Below, in pieces: positions 7,870 through 14,891 of a DNA stretch of 30,168 nucleotides; the first letter of the stretch is position 1; every line of letters begins with the position of its first letter. The stretch spans positions 1 to 30,168 of IMG/VR virus record IMGVR_UViG_3300038954_000520, one strand, 5' to 3'. Both the position numbers and the translations under genes were made by a program. Under the pieces are notes generated by a model. That model was not told the DNA's origin and did not search any database. It was given only the letters and a program-made list of their open reading frames with translations. Source of the DNA: a virus.

Positions 7870-8301
7870 ATGACTTTTAATGCGAGGGTGCGGGGGTTAA
7901 AGCAATTGCAGGCAACGCTTCGCACGTTGCCGCGAAAGATTGAGACCGGGGCGGTGCGGTCGAGCGTCCGGGCCGGGGCTGGTGAGATCCGGGATGAAGT
8001 CAAGCGGCATGCAGAATATAAATCAATAAAAAAGGCAATCGCCGTACAACCGCGCAAAAAACGCGGGGGGCGTTTCCGGGCAACGGTGGGGATCCGCACG
8101 ACAGGGCGCAACCGGGCTCCACACGCGCACTTGATTGAGTTTGGAACCAAAGAGCGGGTGCAGAAAACGACGGGGCGGCGAACGGGGCGGATGCCTGCGC
8201 GTCCCTATTTTGAACCTGCGGTAGAGGCTTCGCAGGAAAATGCGATTCAAGTGTTTTTGAAAAAAGTCCGCTCGTATATTTTGACTAAGTTGGGGCGTTG
8301 A
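7870..8301 (+). CDS. HK97 gp10 family neck/tail protein
   Basis: 143 residues, basic. It has the family pattern: RVRGLKQLQATLRTLPRKIE at the start, RSSVRAGAGEIRDEVKRHA, a beta strand with GIRTTGRNRAPHAHLIEFGT, then MPARPYFEPAVEASQENAI and a C-terminal helix. The HLIEFGT and RPYFEPA motifs are the best markers of HK97 gp10-like proteins, which take part in neck formation and tail attachment. The upstream ribosome site is weak. The next gene begins 1 nt after its stop. Confidence 0.88.
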   Translation: MTFNARVRGLKQLQATLRTLPRKIETGAVRSSVRAGAGEIRDEVKRHAEYKSIKKAIAVQPRKKRGGRFRATVGIRTTGRNRAPHAHLIEFGTKERVQKTTGRRTGRMPARPYFEPAVEASQENAIQVFLKKVRSYILTKLGR

Positions 8302-8302
8302 T

Positions 8303-8701
8303 ATGAGTTTGGAAATTGAATTGCGGGATCGGTTGTTGGCGGATGCGGCTATTGAAGCCAAGGTGAACGACCGGGCGTATGCGGTGTTTTTGCCGGAAGG
8401 GGTCACCAACGATTCGTTTACCTATGAACGGGTCCGGTTGAACGATCAGGAACGGGCATCGGATATGGAGGGCGAGGCCGGTCCGCAAAAAGTTTATGTG
8501 CAAATTGCCAGTTGGTCGAAGTCGTATACTGGAGCGCAGGAACTGGACGCGGCAGTGGCGGCTTCGCTGAGCGAGTTTTCGGGTTTGTTGGATACGATCA
8601 CTGTTCAAGGGATTTTTGACCAGGGCGCGGTTGATGATTTTGAGGACGCGACGGAGTTTTATCGGATTATGCGGCAGTTTGAAATTTGGTTTGTCGACTA
8701 A
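8303..8701 (+). CDS. Tail terminator / completion protein, DUF3168
   Basis: 132 residues. SLEIELRDRLLADAAIEAKVNDRAYAVFLPEGV at the N-terminus, then TYERVRLNDQE and a VYVQIASWSKSYTGAQEL strand-helix, are standard for DUF3168, the RcGTA gp8/lambda gpU-like proteins. These cap the end of the tail tube and join it to the head. The gene is coupled to the gp10-like gene (1-nt gap). The end FYRIMRQFEIWFVD is the last strand of the fold. Confidence 0.87.
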   Translation: MSLEIELRDRLLADAAIEAKVNDRAYAVFLPEGVTNDSFTYERVRLNDQERASDMEGEAGPQKVYVQIASWSKSYTGAQELDAAVAASLSEFSGLLDTITVQGIFDQGAVDDFEDATEFYRIMRQFEIWFVD

Positions 8702-8778
8702 CGTTTCTTGTCTAAACCAGGGAGGCGGGAATCTGGAAGGACAGGAAAACGGAAAAAACATAGAAGTGAGGTGGCGTT

Positions 8779-9228
8779 ATGAAGTGGATTGATGTTTTGC
8801 TGGCGGTTTTGGTGGTGTTTGCTGTGTTGATGGTTGCCGGTTTGCATGGGCAGTTGCAGGCGACCGAGTTGACGGCGCAGGATGCGGAAGGGCCTTACCC
8901 GTCGGTGTTGCCGGTTCCGACAAACGATTTGGATATTTCGTTTACTGCGTGGCCCAATACGGCGGTCGGTGATGTGACCTTTGAGATCACGGGCAGGGAA
9001 TTGCTGATTGTGAAAAACAGCAACACGGTTACCGGCGCCACGGTGACTTTTGAATCTCAACCGATATTGGGCCGGTCTGGATCGATTGAAAATTATTCGC
9101 TTGGAGCTGGGGATATTGCCGTATTTTGGTATGGCGATAAGCGGGGCTGGGCGAATTCTTCAAATATTGCCAGTGTGTCGGCGGGGACCACGGCGGTGGA
9201 ATTTGCCTTGGTGCAGGTGGATCTGTAA
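8779..9228 (+). CDS. Small signal-peptide protein with phage structural-like domain
   Basis: 149 residues with a GAGGTGG ribosome site. The first 29 residues form a signal peptide: MKWIDVLLAVLVVFAVLMVAG hydrophobic core and a likely cut after LQA. The mature part has ELLIVKNSNTVTGATVTFES and SLGAGDIAVFWYGDKRGW, a pattern (N-x-s, VTVTxxS, laaGxiavf) that I associate with short beta-rich phage structural proteins next to tail tube genes. It sits between the tail terminator and the tail tube. As with the two earlier secreted genes, export of a virion-module protein is unusual. Role unknown; decoration is a guess. Confidence 0.6.
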   Translation: MKWIDVLLAVLVVFAVLMVAGLHGQLQATELTAQDAEGPYPSVLPVPTNDLDISFTAWPNTAVGDVTFEITGRELLIVKNSNTVTGATVTFESQPILGRSGSIENYSLGAGDIAVFWYGDKRGWANSSNIASVSAGTTAVEFALVQVDL

Positions 9229-9295
9229 CGACGGACAAAAGTTGTGATTAAGCCGCGTTTGGCGCGGATAACGGCGATAAGGAAGGTGGAAAACG

Positions 9296-9730
9296 ATGTC
9301 GAATGAAGCTTCGATTGGAAAAGGCACGCTTTTTAAGCGGGAGGATGCGGTCGGCGGGGGCGCGTTTACCACGATCGCCCGGTTGAACAATGTTACCCAT
9401 CCACGGGCGGCGAATGAATTCGATGGTACGTCGATGGAATCGACCACGGTTGAGCCGGTCAAAGATATGGTTGACAACCAGACGTTGAACCTCGAGTTGC
9501 ACTTTGTACCCGGTGAAACCAGCCAGAAATCGTTGGAAGACGATTTTAATGACGAAGATCACACCACCGGTCGCAAGTATCGATTGGTGTACAACGATAC
9601 GGCGAATACGTACCGGGAGTTTACCGGTTATGTGGCTTCGTTTGAAACCGGGCACCCGGTGCGGGGCTTGCAAACGGCGACGGTGGGGATCCGGGTTGTG
9701 GGCGATATTACTGAGGGCACTGGCGGATAA
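9296..9730 (+). CDS. Major tail tube protein
   Basis: 144 residues, with GGAAGGTGG before the ATG. The pattern GKGTLFKREDAVGGGAFTTIARLNNVTHPRAANEFDGTSMES, then a WxxY-like loop region and FTGYVASFETGHPVRGLQTATVGIRVVGDI, is characteristic of phage tail tube proteins of the TP901-1/RcGTA gp9 type. Stacked hexamers of it form the tube. The last strand SFETGHPV...ATVGIRV closes the beta-sandwich. It is followed by the tail chaperone pair, as expected. Confidence 0.9.
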   Translation: MSNEASIGKGTLFKREDAVGGGAFTTIARLNNVTHPRAANEFDGTSMESTTVEPVKDMVDNQTLNLELHFVPGETSQKSLEDDFNDEDHTTGRKYRLVYNDTANTYREFTGYVASFETGHPVRGLQTATVGIRVVGDITEGTGG

Positions 9731-9786
9731 ATAGTTGTCTGTACCAGGAAGTCAGCAAGGTTGGGGAAACGGCGGAGGAATTTGTT

Positions 9787-10170
9787 ATGGGGCTTACGGC
9801 TGAGCAAATTATGCAAGCGAAGGATACCGTTGTTGTTGAGCGGTATATCGAAGAGTGGGGCGGTAACGTGTTCATTCGCAATTTGACGGCGGATGAATGG
9901 GAGAAGGTGCAGGATACTGTTTTTGATAAGAACGGTAGCGCCAAAGGGCCTTCGTTTAAGGCTGTGGTGGCGTTGCATGCCTTGTGTAACAAAGACGGCG
10001 AGCGTTTGTTTGCGGATGAGCAGTATTCCATTTTGGCGGCGAAGGGAAATAAGCCGTTAGCATTCATTGCGAATGTTGCTCAGGGATTGACCGGTTTAAC
10101 CAACGCGGAATTGGAAGAGCGCAAAAAAAAATCCGAGACGATCCCCGAGAACAGTTCCGATTCCGTCTAG
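9787..10170 (+). CDS. Tail assembly chaperone, upstream (G-like) frame
   Basis: 127 residues, GGAGG ribosome site. It lies in the conserved position between tail tube and tape measure, like lambda gpG and RcGTA gp10. Residues such as VVERYIEEWGGNVFIRNLTADEWEKVQD match the GTA gp10/XkdN-type chaperone pattern. The C-terminal part is charged and ends with LEERKKKSE. A run of nine A residues (10123-10131) encodes the KKK and contains an A-AAA-AAA heptamer in the correct phase for -1 slippage. Slippage here would fuse residue 115 to a 113-codon extension in the -1 frame that includes the next gene. Chaperones of this kind bind the tape measure and recruit tube subunits. Confidence 0.85.
   Translation: MGLTAEQIMQAKDTVVVERYIEEWGGNVFIRNLTADEWEKVQDTVFDKNGSAKGPSFKAVVALHALCNKDGERLFADEQYSILAAKGNKPLAFIANVAQGLTGLTNAELEERKKKSETIPENSSDSV
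10125..10131 (+). promoter_or_regulatory. Probable -1 programmed frameshift site (A-AAA-AAA)
   Basis: The heptamer lies in phase as X-XXY-YYZ relative to the upstream chaperone frame. After slipping back one base the frame is open from 10131 without a stop through 10173 to 10472, giving a fusion of about 228 residues. The downstream gene lacks a recognisable ribosome site at its ATG. This is the arrangement of lambda G/GT and many siphoviruses. A nine-A run can also cause transcriptional slippage, giving the same product. Confidence 0.7.
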
Positions 10171-10172
10171 CG

Positions 10173-10472
10173 ATGGTTTTGGGTTATGCCTCGCCCACGA
10201 AGATGTTGCGGGAAATGACGGTTGCGGATTGGGTGGGCTGGCAGGCTTTTGACCAGGTCAACCCGATCGGGGTTCAACATTTGGAGACGTTGTTGGCGTT
10301 GTTGGTGACGGGCTATTACCAGGTGCATTCGAAATCACATTACACGGTCAGCGATTTCTACCCGCCTTGGAAGCGGGAGGCGGAGTTTGAGGAATTGACG
10401 CCGGAAGAAGAAATTGCGCGATTTGACGCAATGACGCGGGGTTGGGGGAAGAAGAGCCAGAGTGAGGATTGA
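10173..10472 (+). CDS. Tail assembly chaperone, downstream (T-like) frame
   Basis: 99 residues from its own ATG, but probably made mainly as the -1 frame extension of the upstream chaperone. The frame is open upstream to 10131, and no Shine-Dalgarno sequence precedes 10173. The sequence KMLREMTVADWVGWQAFDQVNP and the short YPPWKREAEFEE followed by TPEEEIARFDAMTRGWG resemble the second tail chaperone gene before tape measures in GTA-like and lambdoid phages. It ends 4 nt before the tape measure start. Confidence 0.75.
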   Translation: MVLGYASPTKMLREMTVADWVGWQAFDQVNPIGVQHLETLLALLVTGYYQVHSKSHYTVSDFYPPWKREAEFEELTPEEEIARFDAMTRGWGKKSQSED

Positions 10473-10476
10473 TTGA

Positions 10477-13098
10477 ATGGCGGCGAACCGGGTTGGGCAG
10501 CTGATAGTTGATTTTGTTGCGGAAACTAGAGAGTTTCGGCGAGAAGTGGCGTCGATGAACCGCAATTTCAGCCGCCATATGGGCCGCATGACGCGGGATA
10601 CGCGGGGATTGCGGCGCGGGTTGGATTCGTTGGTGATTGGAGCCGGGGCGGTTGTGACCGGCTTTTTGTCGTTTCGGGCGGCGGAAGCGGCGCTGGGCTC
10701 GCTGATTGAGACGGCGCGGGAAAGCGACCGGATCGCGAACAGCTTGTTGGTAGCTGCGGGCTCGGCGGAAGAAGCCGAGCGCGAAATGGCGTTCGTGGAG
10801 GATACCGCCGATACGCTGGGGCTATCGTTGCGGTCGACCGCCAGGGACTACGCCAGTTTGACGGCCGCGGCCAAAGGTACGGTGTTGGAAGGGGAGGCCA
10901 CTAAAGAGATCTATGAGGCGGTCAATGTCGCAATGACGGCGCTGGGGCGGTCTAGCAATGACACCAGCGGGGCTTTGCGGGCGGTCGAGCAGGTGATCTC
11001 TAAAGGGACGGTGCAAGCGGAAGAATTGCGCGGCCAGTTGGGCGAGCGTTTGCCGGGTGCATTCCAGTTGGCGGCGCGGTCGATCGGGATGACGACGCAA
11101 GAGTTGGGCAAGATGTTGGAGCGCGGTGCAGTGACCGCGGAAATGTTGTTGCCGGCATTGGCGGCGGAATTAAAGCGGACGTTTTCGCCCGCGGCGATTG
11201 AGGCTGCTGATAAGCTGAATGCGAATATTAACCGGCTGGAAACCAGCTCGTTTAATTTGAAGCGCCAGATTGGGGAAGGCGGGTTGTCGGATGGAGTGAA
11301 CCGGGCAACACAAGAGATGAGCGGTTTTCTCGATCGGATTACCGAGAGCAATGCGCCGGAGTTGATTGGAGAGGCGCTGGGTGGCGCCATTGAGCATTTG
11401 ACTGATGCGGGAATTGATTTGTCTGAGACCTATGGGCCCAGTTTGGCGCGGGGGATTGAAGACGTTGCGGCTGCGGTAAAGGAATTTACCGCCGAGAAAA
11501 ACAACCTGGAAGGGATTGCGATCACGCTTGGCGCGATTAGCGATTCGCTTTTGTTTATTGGACGCCAGGCAGGCAATGTGGGTAGTTTCTTGGGTGAGTT
11601 GAACCAAGAGCCCGGCAATAATTTTGCTGAGAAATTAGCGTTTCGCCACACTAAACAAGCCGCTGGATTTTTGGGTGGATTGTTCCAAGTGGATACCGGC
11701 TTGATCGCCAATGAACGGACGCAGTTGGACCGCGATTTGAATGAGCTGATTGGGCCGATGTTGCCGGGCTTTCGGGAAAATATTGAAGTGCCAGGCAGCC
11801 GGTTGCAAAAGCAGGCGCAAGGGATATCCGATTGGGTCAAGGAATACAAGCAGGGGATTGAGGATCTGAAAAACACCACCCAAGAAGCGCGTCGCGACCC
11901 GGATGTGCAGGCAGTGTTTGACCCGTCTTTGTTGTCGATGGATGCGTTTCGCGGGCGGACAATGAGCGAGTTGAATTCGGTGTCGTTGCACAATGTTTTC
12001 GAGCCGCGGCCTGGATTGGCCGACCGGTTTCGCAATACCGGCGGGGATGGCGAGTCGGGCCAGTCGGCCTTGGAAAAGCAATTGGCCGAGCAGGCGGAGC
12101 GGGCGCGGGAAGCGTTCGGCCGCCAGATGCGCGAATTGGAGTTGGATTATTGGGAGATGCAAAACCAGCTCTCGATCGCCAGCCTGGAAGGTACCGAAAA
12201 GCGAATTGCGCAACAGCAATTTGAAACCGCTAAGTCGATTACCGAGTTTGTCGACCGGGCGGCGGCGTTTGAGCAAACGGAAGGCGCCACCACCGAGCAG
12301 ATCCAAGCGTTTTGGGATCAAACCTACGACAATATCAACCAATTGGTGGCGATCAACGAACAGGAGATTACGGCGATCGCCCGCGAAGAATCGGAGCGGC
12401 GCAAAGAGATTGCGCGCCAGGAACGCGAAGCGCGGGAGATGGAGTTGCGCAGTTTCACCGATTCGCTGGAACGGGCGACCATGACCCGGCGCGATGTTTT
12501 GGAACAGGAGCAGCGCCAGTTGCGCGACGCCTTTGACGCGGGGGTGATCGACCGCGACCAGTTTGCCCGGCTGGATACGTTTTTGCAGGATGAATTCGAC
12601 GGCATGGTTGAAGCCAGCCGCCGGACCGCGACCGAGATGCGAAATGCGTTTTCGGATATTTTCTTTGCGGGCTTGCAGGGCGAGATGGCGGACCTGGGCA
12701 ATATTAAGCGGGCTTTCGATCGGGTGTTGAGCGACCGCCTGGCTACGGGCTTATTTAACAGCCTGGAAGGCACGTTCGGCGATTCGCTGCCGTTTTTGTT
12801 CGGCGGGGGCCGGGCGGATGGCGGCGGTGTGACCGCGGGTGTGACCTATATGGTGGGCGAGCGCGGGCCGGAGCTGTTTCGATCAAGCCAGAGCGGCACG
12901 ATTGTGCCGAATCATCAATTGCCGGGGATCGCCAAGGCCGCAGGCGCGGTGATGGGCAACGCGGGCGGCGGCAATGTGTTTCAGTTTGGAGACATTATTT
13001 TGCCGGAAAGTGCAGCCGGTCCGGAAGGATCGATTAATTATTCTCCAAGCCAGTTTATGGATGAGTTGGCGCGGCAAGTGCAAGCGCGGCCGGTGTAA
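10477..13098 (+). CDS. Tail tape measure protein
   Basis: 873 residues, the second-longest gene here. The N-terminal region (about 75-250) matches the tape-measure N-terminal domain: SDRIANSLLVAAGSAEEAER, RDYASLTAAAKGT, EQVISKGTVQAEELRGQLGE and RGAVTAEMLLPALAAEL. The middle (about 525-720) is strongly alpha-helical and charged, with long stretches of Glu, Arg and Gln, as expected for a coiled rod. Near the C-terminus (about 777-800) is GGRADGGGVTAGVTYMVGER followed by GPELF, a common tape measure end motif. Tape length sets the tail; by the rule of about 0.15 nm per residue it predicts roughly 130 nm. No peptidase domain is visible. Confidence 0.95.
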   Translation: MAANRVGQLIVDFVAETREFRREVASMNRNFSRHMGRMTRDTRGLRRGLDSLVIGAGAVVTGFLSFRAAEAALGSLIETARESDRIANSLLVAAGSAEEAEREMAFVEDTADTLGLSLRSTARDYASLTAAAKGTVLEGEATKEIYEAVNVAMTALGRSSNDTSGALRAVEQVISKGTVQAEELRGQLGERLPGAFQLAARSIGMTTQELGKMLERGAVTAEMLLPALAAELKRTFSPAAIEAADKLNANINRLETSSFNLKRQIGEGGLSDGVNRATQEMSGFLDRITESNAPELIGEALGGAIEHLTDAGIDLSETYGPSLARGIEDVAAAVKEFTAEKNNLEGIAITLGAISDSLLFIGRQAGNVGSFLGELNQEPGNNFAEKLAFRHTKQAAGFLGGLFQVDTGLIANERTQLDRDLNELIGPMLPGFRENIEVPGSRLQKQAQGISDWVKEYKQGIEDLKNTTQEARRDPDVQAVFDPSLLSMDAFRGRTMSELNSVSLHNVFEPRPGLADRFRNTGGDGESGQSALEKQLAEQAERAREAFGRQMRELELDYWEMQNQLSIASLEGTEKRIAQQQFETAKSITEFVDRAAAFEQTEGATTEQIQAFWDQTYDNINQLVAINEQEITAIAREESERRKEIARQEREAREMELRSFTDSLERATMTRRDVLEQEQRQLRDAFDAGVIDRDQFARLDTFLQDEFDGMVEASRRTATEMRNAFSDIFFAGLQGEMADLGNIKRAFDRVLSDRLATGLFNSLEGTFGDSLPFLFGGGRADGGGVTAGVTYMVGERGPELFRSSQSGTIVPNHQLPGIAKAAGAVMGNAGGGNVFQFGDIILPESAAGPEGSINYSPSQFMDELARQVQARPV

Positions 13099-13109
13099 GG
13101 GAAGTATGA

Positions 13110-13754
13110 ATGAGCAATATTATCCACTATGCGTTTTTGCCTCGAAACATTGCTATCAATGCGGTGGGCGGTCCTTCTTTGTTGACCGATGTGGCGGAAA
13201 CGGATGTGGATGAGCAACGCAACCGGCGGCGGGAGACCGCGCCGGGGCTTTGGAGCATTAACTACAAATATTTGACACATGAACAAATACGAGATTTGGA
13301 AGCTTTTTTGTTATGCCGCTACGGTCAGTGGGCCGGGTTCTTTTTTTGGGATCATCTCGATCACGAATTTGATTACGTGACGGTGACCGGTTCGTATGAC
13401 GGGGCGACCGAATCGTTTAATTTGATTAAGCCGTATAAAGATGGCTACGGTTTTTCGTTTAACCGGCGTATTTGTTTTCCAGACAATGTTATGAAATTGT
13501 ACGTGGACAACGCCAAATGGCCGGATGACCGGTGGAGTTGGAACGAGAGCACTAAACAGATTGATTTGGGAACGCCCAAGCCGGGAACTGGAACGCTGAT
13601 TCGAGCAAAGGGTGAATACCATAACGCGGTACGGTTTGGGGTGGATCGGATCCCTCGGACGTTGCACAGCCGCCGGATCGCGAGTATGAATACGATTCCC
13701 ATTCGGGAATTGTATTTGAACGAGCAGGTGGCGGCGACGGTGCAGAGGGGTTAG
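13110..13754 (+). CDS. Distal tail protein, DUF2460 (RcGTA gp12-like)
   Basis: 214 residues. Features of DUF2460 are visible: LPRNIAINAVGGPSLLTDVA near the start, RRRETAPGLWSINYKYLT, the FLLCRYGQWAGFFFWDHLDH block (about 67-86), YDGATESFNLIKPYKDG, and RFGVDRIPRTLHSRRIAS near the end. In RcGTA the equivalent protein forms the distal tail ring that joins tube and hub. The order tape measure, DUF2460, DUF2163, gp15-like is the standard GTA tail tip order. A purine-rich AGGGAAG lies upstream. Confidence 0.85.
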   Translation: MSNIIHYAFLPRNIAINAVGGPSLLTDVAETDVDEQRNRRRETAPGLWSINYKYLTHEQIRDLEAFLLCRYGQWAGFFFWDHLDHEFDYVTVTGSYDGATESFNLIKPYKDGYGFSFNRRICFPDNVMKLYVDNAKWPDDRWSWNESTKQIDLGTPKPGTGTLIRAKGEYHNAVRFGVDRIPRTLHSRRIASMNTIPIRELYLNEQVAATVQRG

Positions 13755-13776
13755 GGAAACAAGGCAGGTAAGAGAA

Positions 13777-14670
13777 ATGGTACAGTCGGTTTCTTCGGGG
13801 TATTCGGATTATATGGAGACGTTTTTGCATTCGGATGCGGATTTGCTGAAGATTACGCGGTTTGATTCGAATGTGTACCGTTTCGCCAATCATGATGTGG
13901 ATGTGGTTTGGAATTCGGAAACCTATTCAAGCGCCAATGGGTTCCGGCTTACGAATATACGTAAATCGTCCAGTCTAAAACCGGATACGGTGACGCTGGG
14001 CGGGTGGTTTTCGGCCAGCGGGGTGATCAAGCAGGATCTGATAGCGGCGCGATTTGACGGGGCCAAGATCGAATTGTTTGATGCGCGTTGGGATGAGGAA
14101 GGCGGGGCGAGTGACCGGATTATCGGGATTGTCGGATTTGTGGGGAATGTTCGCTATACCGATTTTGAATGGGAATTTGAGGTTGAGGGGCTTGAGAAGA
14201 TTTTTAACGAAAATTTGATGCGCCAATATGAACCGGCTTGCAACGCAGATTTGTTCGACGACCGGTGCGGCGTGAATTCGGCCAATTATGTTGAGACCCT
14301 TACAGTGGACGCCGTAACGGACAATGGCGATTTTACCGCGACCATCAGCGACAGCTACGGGCATCCTGTAGGGGATGGTTGGTTTGCCGATGGAGAGGCT
14401 ACCTGGACCGGGGGAAACAACAATGGCGACAAGAGTGAAATTGATAGCTATACGCATGCAACGGGGCGGATCGTGCTCAAGCAGTTTGCGTATTTTGATA
14501 TACAAGTGGGCGACACCGCGACCCTCTTGCCGGGCTGCAACAAGAGCGGCGCGGTGAGCGATGGGCATTGCAATATTAAATATGACAACCTGGACCGGGG
14601 CCGGATGTTTAACCGGATGCCGCAGAGAAACACGGTCCGTGTGCAAAAAGGGAACTTTGGGGAAGGATGA
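13777..14670 (+). CDS. Tail hub protein, DUF2163 / gpL-like (RcGTA gp13-like)
   Basis: 297 residues. The first half follows the DUF2163 pattern (YMETFLHSDADLLKITRFD, SSLKPDTVTLGGWFS, then DLIAARFDGAKIELFDARW). The second half is the C-terminal domain with four conserved cysteines: YEPAC155, DDRC164GV, LLPGC254NKS, GHC265NIKYDN, then the NRMPQRN end. In lambda gpL the related cysteine set binds an iron-sulfur cluster; the same is likely here. The protein links the distal ring to the tail tip. Its stop is followed after 4 nt by a strong GGGAGGA site for the decayed gene next door. Confidence 0.87.
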   Translation: MVQSVSSGYSDYMETFLHSDADLLKITRFDSNVYRFANHDVDVVWNSETYSSANGFRLTNIRKSSSLKPDTVTLGGWFSASGVIKQDLIAARFDGAKIELFDARWDEEGGASDRIIGIVGFVGNVRYTDFEWEFEVEGLEKIFNENLMRQYEPACNADLFDDRCGVNSANYVETLTVDAVTDNGDFTATISDSYGHPVGDGWFADGEATWTGGNNNGDKSEIDSYTHATGRIVLKQFAYFDIQVGDTATLLPGCNKSGAVSDGHCNIKYDNLDRGRMFNRMPQRNTVRVQKGNFGEG

Positions 14671-14686
14671 CGCGGGAGGAAAAAAA

Positions 14687-14874
14687 ATGAAAATTTACAA
14701 TGGATGCAGACTTATACTAATCAAAAATTTTATCCAGAGTGTCCAGAAATCAATGAATTGAGTATATATGACATTGCATACAGCTTATCCAATATATGTC
14801 GATTCAATGGACATTGTAAAAAATTTTATTCACCAGAAATAGCAAAGCATAAATTTTTGGATAACTTTTTTTAA
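14687..14874 (+). pseudogene. Remnant of HD phosphohydrolase (YfbR-like) gene, frameshifted and truncated
   Basis: A strong GGGAGGA site precedes ATG 14687, which opens MKIYNG and then runs into a stop at 14760. One frame over, from about 14701, the DNA encodes WMQTYTNQKFYPECPEINEL, IYDIAYSLSNICRFNGHCKK, then FYS. This closely matches the N-terminus of phage HD-superfamily phosphohydrolases (W-x-Q-T-x-T-G-x-x-F-x-P...D-I-A-H-x-L-S...C-R-x-x-G-H). One missing base at about 14701 would restore MKIYNW-MQTYT. After FYS the similarity is lost and the frame stops at 14872-14874, so the HD catalytic part is gone. The sequence is very AT-rich compared with both neighbours. It lies where GTA-like operons carry an NlpC/P60 peptidase gene. 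Confidence 0.7.
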
Positions 14875-14891
14875 TTATAGGATTATAAATC

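Noticed and set aside
10477-13098. A peptidase domain in the tape measure protein
   Set aside because: No transglycosylase or peptidase motif was seen; only the N-terminal tape domain, coiled coils and the usual C-terminal motif.
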